Source: JBMNFB01 sp050949085
GTDB lineage: Bacteria; Bacillota; UBA994; UBA5500
Direction: 5' to 3'
Length of the DNA: 64,000 nt
NCBI GenBank assembly: GCA_050949085.1
Contig: JBMNFB010000009.1
Location: forward strand, 310,001 to 374,000
The position numbers and the translations under genes were made by a program. The notes beneath the pieces were generated by a model that worked only from the letters and a program-made list of their open reading frames with translations, was not told the DNA's origin and did no database searches. This document shows, one piece after another, positions 60,234 to 64,000 of this stretch. Position 1 is the first letter of the stretch, and each line of letters begins with the position of its first letter.

Positions 60234-60262
60234 TCTATGCCCAGCACGACGAATTTTGTAAA
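60234..60262 (-). promoter_or_regulatory. Possible promoter of hup
   Basis: On the minus strand TTTACA (60257-60262) and CATAGA (60234-60239) are 17 nt apart, with a TGG extension before the -10. The -10 is weak, so this is tentative. Confidence 0.35.
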
Positions 60263-60292
60263 AAATCCTTGTGGGGGCAAAGGTCGGTATCC

Positions 60293-61750
60293 CTACTGGA
60301 GGTGCTTGGCCTCCTCCCACCAGACATCCAGCTGCTCCAGATCATAGTCGTCCAGCGACCTGCCTGCCTGTTTTGCCCGGTTTTCCAGATGAGTAAACCT
60401 CCGGCGAAACTTGCTGATGGTGGAGAGCAGCGCTGACTCCGGTTCGGCATCGAGGAAGCGAGCAACATTCACTACGGCGAAAAGCAGGTCGCCAACCTCC
60501 TGCCTGATCTGATCCGGCGACTGACTGTGCACCGCTGCATCCACCTCGGCCATCTCCTCGTGAACCTTGGCCCAGGCTCCCGTCACATCCGGCCAGTCGA
60601 ACCCTACCTGCGCAGCCTTCTGCTGCAGCTTATACGCCTGCAGCAAAGCCGGCATGTTGCGAGGCACCGTCGCCAGCAGCGACTCCAGCTGCTGCCCGGT
60701 TCGTTCCTCAGCCTTGATCTTTTCCCAGTTCTCCTGAACCTCCGCCGCCGAGGTGACAGTCACATCGCCGAAGATATGAGGATGGCGGCGGCGCAGCTTG
60801 GCGACGATCAATTCAATAGGCTTGTCCAGGGCAAATTCGCCGTTTTCGCGGGCAATCTGGGCATGGAACACCACCTGTAGTAGTAAGTCTCCCAACTCGT
60901 CCGCCAGCTTATGCATATCGTTCTGGTCGATGGCTTCGAGCACTTCGTAGGCTTCTTCCAGCAGATATGGCTTGAGGCTGACGTGGGTCTGCTGGCGATC
61001 CCAGGGGCAGCCCTCCGGCGAACGCAACGTCTCCATGACAGCGGCCAGTTCTTCCAGGCGTTGGCCGGCAGTGCCCACATCGGGGCAACGCGGGACGAAG
61101 ACACTGGTCAGATGATCATATTCCTGGTGATCCAGCTGCCAGAGGGGAAGACGTGTTGTCCGCAGCTGATCGGTTCCGGCCCCCTGGACGATGACTACTT
61201 CCCACTGATCAGGATAAACCTCCAGAAGGTTCAGCTTCAGGGTGCTGGCAATCAGGCGATCATAGACCTGCAGGTAGATTACGTTGCAGGCAGGGTAGAT
61301 CAACAGCTCATCACCATCCAGCGCATCAGTAATCAGCAAGCCTTCGTTCGGGTCAACCGAGACCGCCTCGTAGACGGCCTCCAGACTGCTCATGCTGCTG
61401 GATAGCGAAACGCGCAGGCCACTGTCTGCGGCCCGCTCCAAAATCAATGCCACAGCGTACTCGCCCACCAGAGGATGACCAGGAACCGCATAGATCACCT
61501 GCTGGTGCTGCTGCAGCCATTCCTGCAGGCGCTGCCAGATCGCCTCATAGACATCAGCAAAGCTGGCCGATTGCTCATAGAGATCATCGCAACTGGACCA
61601 GGCAATTCCCGCGGCCGTCAGCTCCGGCACCGCCGGATGCTCGCTCGTCCGCAGCAGGACAGGCAGTCCGCTGTTAAGCAGACGCCAGCTCTTCACGCTT
61701 ATATTCCCCAGCTCACCTGGCCCCAGGCCGACGATGAACAGCTCTACCAT
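60293..61750 (-). CDS. mazG: MazG/YabN nucleoside triphosphate pyrophosphohydrolase with methylase domain
   Basis: A 485-aa two-domain protein. Residues 1-220 are a tetrapyrrole (cobalamin-type) methylase domain: VELFIVGLGPGELGNISV and VIYAVPGHPLVGEYAVALILE. Residues 250-485 are a MazG domain with CPWDRQQTHVSLKPYLLEEAYEVLEAIDQ (EExxE) near 260 and HKLADELGDLLLQVVFHAQIA (ELGD) near 285, plus a second EVGDLLFAVVNVARF near 430. Such fusions (YabN) are common in Bacillus relatives; the methylase domain's substrate is unknown. It lies 16 nt from the spoVB-like gene. Confidence 0.94.
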   Translation of the reverse strand: MVELFIVGLGPGELGNISVKSWRLLNSGLPVLLRTSEHPAVPELTAAGIAWSSCDDLYEQSASFADVYEAIWQRLQEWLQQHQQVIYAVPGHPLVGEYAVALILERAADSGLRVSLSSSMSSLEAVYEAVSVDPNEGLLITDALDGDELLIYPACNVIYLQVYDRLIASTLKLNLLEVYPDQWEVVIVQGAGTDQLRTTRLPLWQLDHQEYDHLTSVFVPRCPDVGTAGQRLEELAAVMETLRSPEGCPWDRQQTHVSLKPYLLEEAYEVLEAIDQNDMHKLADELGDLLLQVVFHAQIARENGEFALDKPIELIVAKLRRRHPHIFGDVTVTSAAEVQENWEKIKAEERTGQQLESLLATVPRNMPALLQAYKLQQKAAQVGFDWPDVTGAWAKVHEEMAEVDAAVHSQSPDQIRQEVGDLLFAVVNVARFLDAEPESALLSTISKFRRRFTHLENRAKQAGRSLDDYDLEQLDVWWEEAKHLQ

Positions 61751-61766
61751 TTACTCAACCCCTCCC

Positions 61767-63377
61767 CTATAACAGGCGTAGCCTGCGCAATAACGTCACC
61801 AGAGGTGCGCCGACTTTCGGAATCGCCTGCAGCTCGCGCTCGGTCAGTGCTCCCAACATCAGAACCAGCAGCCCGTAGACCAAAGCGGCGCAGCTGATGG
61901 CGGCGAACGTGGCGATAGTGTTAGAAAACAGCCTGCCAAACCAGGGATAGCTGAAGTAGGCGACGAGCCCCATGCCGAGGCTGGCCAGCGCAGGTTTGCC
62001 GAAAGCCTCACCCAGCGACACTCTGATTCCGGAGTAACGCTGCATCGCGCGGAAGTTGAGCAGCGAGGACACGAGGAACCCGATCACTGTCGCCAATGCC
62101 GACCCCCGGATATTCAGCGCCGGCATCGCGGTAAGCACGTAGGTCACGCCCAACTTGGTCAGGGCACCGATAGTCAGATTGATCACCGGCACATGGGTCT
62201 TGCCCAATCCCTGCAGGATTCCGGTCGTCGACTGCTGCACGGCCAGGAAAATGACCGTATAGGCCAGCACTGCCAGCGAGCCGCCCACCGCTGGCCCCAT
62301 TTCGGCTCCATAGAGCAGGGTGCTGATCGGCACCGCCAGTACCGAGAGGCCGATGGCCGCTGGCAGGTTAAAAAGCATGGCCAGCTTGATGGCCAGGGTA
62401 GAACGACTCTGCATCTGCTGGCGGCGCCCCAGGGAGATCTCCTCAGCGATGGAAGGGATCAGGCTGGCCACCAGGGCGACGGTGAACATCTGCGGCAGGT
62501 TGATGAGCGGCGTAGCCATGCCCGAGAGCTGCCCGTAGAGGCCGGTCGCCTCGGCCTGCGAGAAACCGGCCACCAATAGCCGACGCGGCACGACCGCGGC
62601 GTCAATCAGCTGCATCAGCGGCAGCACGACGCCGCCGATGGTGATGGGAATAGCCAGGGCGGCGAACTGCCGCACGATGCTGGCTGTCGTCTCGTCATCG
62701 GTCCGGCTGCGCCGCAACTGTCGCTTCGTCTGCGATCTGGATCGGGAGTAGGCCAAAATCAGGATCAGCAGCGCGCCGAGGCCGCCAAGGCTGACGCCGG
62801 ATGAAATTCCACCAGCGATAGTCTGGGGCGATCGCCCGAGAGTGAGCAGATAGAAGCCCAGGCCGAGAGAAGCGCCGACACGCACAATCTGCTCCACCAT
62901 CTGGCTGATGGCATACGGCACCATCTCCTGAATCCCCTGAAAGTATCCGCGCAGCCCCGAGACGAGGGCCACGAGGAGAACGGCCGGAGCCATGGCCAGC
63001 AAAGAGCTCAGGGCCCGCTGGTCTCCCAGAACATTCTCGACCAGATAAGGGGCCGCAAGCATCAGGGCGAGGGTTCCCACCAGTCCGACGATACCGAGAG
63101 TTAGCAGGGAAAACCGAAAAACCCGCTGCGCCGAACGGTAACGTTTCAGCGCCACCCGCTCGGCAATCATCTTGGCGATGGCAATCGGCGGGCCGGTGGT
63201 TGACACTGCCAGCAGTATGGAGTAGATGGGGTAAGCCATCTGGTAGAGCCCGGTGATCTCATCACCGGCGAAGCGTGCCAGCGGAATCCGGTAGACGGCG
63301 CCCAGCGCACGCACGAAAATACCAGCAACACTAAGGATTGCTGCGTTCTTGATGAAGCGATTATCCTGGTTACTCAA
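61767..63377 (-). CDS. spoVB: SpoVB/MurJ-like flippase (polysaccharide biosynthesis)
   Basis: A 536-aa membrane protein of the MOP flippase superfamily with about 14 helices. The N-terminal IKNAAILSVAGIFVRALGAVYRIPLARFAGDEITGLYQMAYPIYSILLAVSTTGPPIAIAKMIAE matches the SpoVB group, thought to move cortex peptidoglycan precursors. GLRGYFQGIQEMVPYAISQMVEQIVRV near 150 and GILQGLGKTHVPVINLTIGALTKL near 390 are typical. TTG at 63377 is inferred from GGGGGAACACTGC just upstream; the frame to 63407 is longer but has no better site. It sits between spoVT and mazG, as in Bacillus. Confidence 0.9.
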   Translation of the reverse strand: MSNQDNRFIKNAAILSVAGIFVRALGAVYRIPLARFAGDEITGLYQMAYPIYSILLAVSTTGPPIAIAKMIAERVALKRYRSAQRVFRFSLLTLGIVGLVGTLALMLAAPYLVENVLGDQRALSSLLAMAPAVLLVALVSGLRGYFQGIQEMVPYAISQMVEQIVRVGASLGLGFYLLTLGRSPQTIAGGISSGVSLGGLGALLILILAYSRSRSQTKRQLRRSRTDDETTASIVRQFAALAIPITIGGVVLPLMQLIDAAVVPRRLLVAGFSQAEATGLYGQLSGMATPLINLPQMFTVALVASLIPSIAEEISLGRRQQMQSRSTLAIKLAMLFNLPAAIGLSVLAVPISTLLYGAEMGPAVGGSLAVLAYTVIFLAVQQSTTGILQGLGKTHVPVINLTIGALTKLGVTYVLTAMPALNIRGSALATVIGFLVSSLLNFRAMQRYSGIRVSLGEAFGKPALASLGMGLVAYFSYPWFGRLFSNTIATFAAISCAALVYGLLVLMLGALTERELQAIPKVGAPLVTLLRRLRLL

Positions 63378-63516
63378 GCAGTGTTCCCCCTTCTCTCCCC
63401 GCTCCAAGGGCAGATCGCCACTCAGTGCTTGAGCCGCATGTTCTCCTAGAATCTATGCATCCCATATCTTATCCATTATAGCACTCAGGCCCCTTGCAGA
63501 CGAGAAAACGCCAGGG

Positions 63517-63550
63517 CCAAAAACAGAGGCAGCCGAAACTCAGCTGCCTC
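63517..63550 (-). terminator. Intrinsic terminator after spoVT
   Basis: Minus-strand GAGGCAGC-9 nt-GCTGCCTC is an 8-bp stem followed by TGTTTTTGG. It lies about 25 nt past the spoVT stop. Confidence 0.8.
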
Positions 63551-63575
63551 CTCTGTACCTTGTACCTTTATCTCC

Positions 63576-64000
63576 TTAGCCTTCCATCTGCTTGCCCAGA
63601 AAGCTGGCAGCCGTATCGGCGAGTTTCGACTCCAGATCACCCAGGCGAGCATCCGGATCCTTGCTGCAGATGATCACACAGCCGATGGGGTGACCGTCTG
63701 CGGTTATCGGTGAGATTACCTGAGCGCTCAGCTTGCAGGTACCGTCTGCAAACTCAATGGCGCAGTCGGGAGACGATTCATCGGGCTGAACAACAATGGT
63801 GCGACGTTCCTCCATCGCCATCTCAGCCAGAGGGCCTAGACGTTGATTAAGAAACTCTTTTCTGGAAGCGCCAGCGACAGCGATCACTTCATCGCGGTCA
63901 GCGATCAGCGCGATATGACCGGTGGACTCATAAAGCGAATCAGCGTATTCCTTGGCAAACTCCCCTAGCTCGCCGATGGGCGAATACTTCTTCAGAATCA
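63576..64000 (-). CDS. spoVT: C-terminal part of SpoVT (stage V sporulation regulator)
   Basis: The frame is open to the window edge, so the N-terminal AbrB-like DNA-binding domain (about 50 residues) lies outside. The visible 140 residues are the GAF domain: YADSLYESTGHIALIADRDEVIAVAGASRKEFLNQRLGP and SAQVISPITADGHPIGCVIICSKD, then a helix to the C terminus. SpoVT modulates SigmaG-dependent genes in the forespore. Its position just upstream of spoVB is conserved with Bacillus. Confidence 0.93.
   Translation of the reverse strand, partial: ILKKYSPIGELGEFAKEYADSLYESTGHIALIADRDEVIAVAGASRKEFLNQRLGPLAEMAMEERRTIVVQPDESSPDCAIEFADGTCKLSAQVISPITADGHPIGCVIICSKDPDARLGDLESKLADTAASFLGKQMEG

Overview
The window is a dense, AT-balanced to moderately GC-rich stretch of a Bacillota (Firmicutes) chromosome. 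It comes from an endospore former, most likely a member of the Clostridia (Peptococcaceae-like), although the sequence alone does not fix the genus. The evidence is the number of sporulation genes (spoIIE, spoIIQ-like, spoIIID, two spoIID-domain genes, spoIIM-like, spoVB-like, spoVT, yabP, yabQ, ywmB) and gene order shared with Bacillus subtilis in several blocks. Nearly all genes lie on the minus strand and are tightly packed. The plus-strand genes are the PadR/ABC exporter operon, dinB, a CPBP-like membrane protein, a spoIIM-like gene and the partial peptidase at the left edge.

Layout. 1-2.7 kb: the end of a metallopeptidase, a cupin-type glucose-6-phosphate isomerase, a GNAT acetyltransferase with a Cys-rich tail, and an ECF transporter S component. 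2.8-5.5 kb: mbl, spoIIID and a spoIIQ-like gene. 5.6-7.6 kb: pyrF and spoIID. 7.8-12.2 kb: a padR-HAAS-ABC-ABC exporter operon with a visible promoter and palindromic operator. 12.3-13.6 kb: an acetyltransferase and a methyltransferase. 13.8-23.6 kb: murA, ywmB, a yueI-like gene and the complete atpZIBEFHAGDC operon. 23.8-30.5 kb: wecB, comEB-like, upp, glyA, ywlG, rpiB, protein-arginine phosphatase and Sua5, the same neighbourhood as in Bacillus. 30.6-33.7 kb: an EamA protein, a lipoprotein, dinB with an SOS box, and a second ECF S component. 33.9-38.2 kb: coaX-like, nadC, nadB and nadA. 38.4-39.8 kb: a CPBP-like membrane protein. 39.9-48.2 kb: a histidine degradation cluster (hutH-hutU-ftcD-hutI-small ORF-fchA-fhs) interrupted by a tandem array of 68-bp repeats. 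48.4-63.6 kb: spoIIM-like, ftsH, hpt, tilS, spoIIE, a tRNA-Met/tRNA-Lys operon, the yabR-divIC-yabQ-yabP-spoIID-rqcP-hup-mazG-spoVB block, and the 3' part of spoVT at the right edge.

How it works together. The hut cluster should convert histidine through urocanate, imidazolonepropionate and formiminoglutamate to glutamate. The formimino group passes to tetrahydrofolate (FtcD, FchA), and formate-THF ligase can then recover ATP from formyl-THF. The ATP synthase c subunit carries the residue set of sodium-binding c-rings, so this operon is predicted to be Na+-coupled. The nadABC-coaX-S-component run groups NAD and CoA cofactor supply.

The most unusual non-coding features are the near-perfect 68-bp tandem array, in which each unit encodes two hairpins, between hutI and fchA, and a roughly 105-bp structured element present in two copies about 17 kb apart. 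The most unusual proteins are a protein-arginine phosphatase with an inserted coiled coil, a CoaX-like protein with several altered signature residues, and a CPBP-like protein with a substituted metal motif. No prophage, insertion sequence, CRISPR array or defence island was seen.
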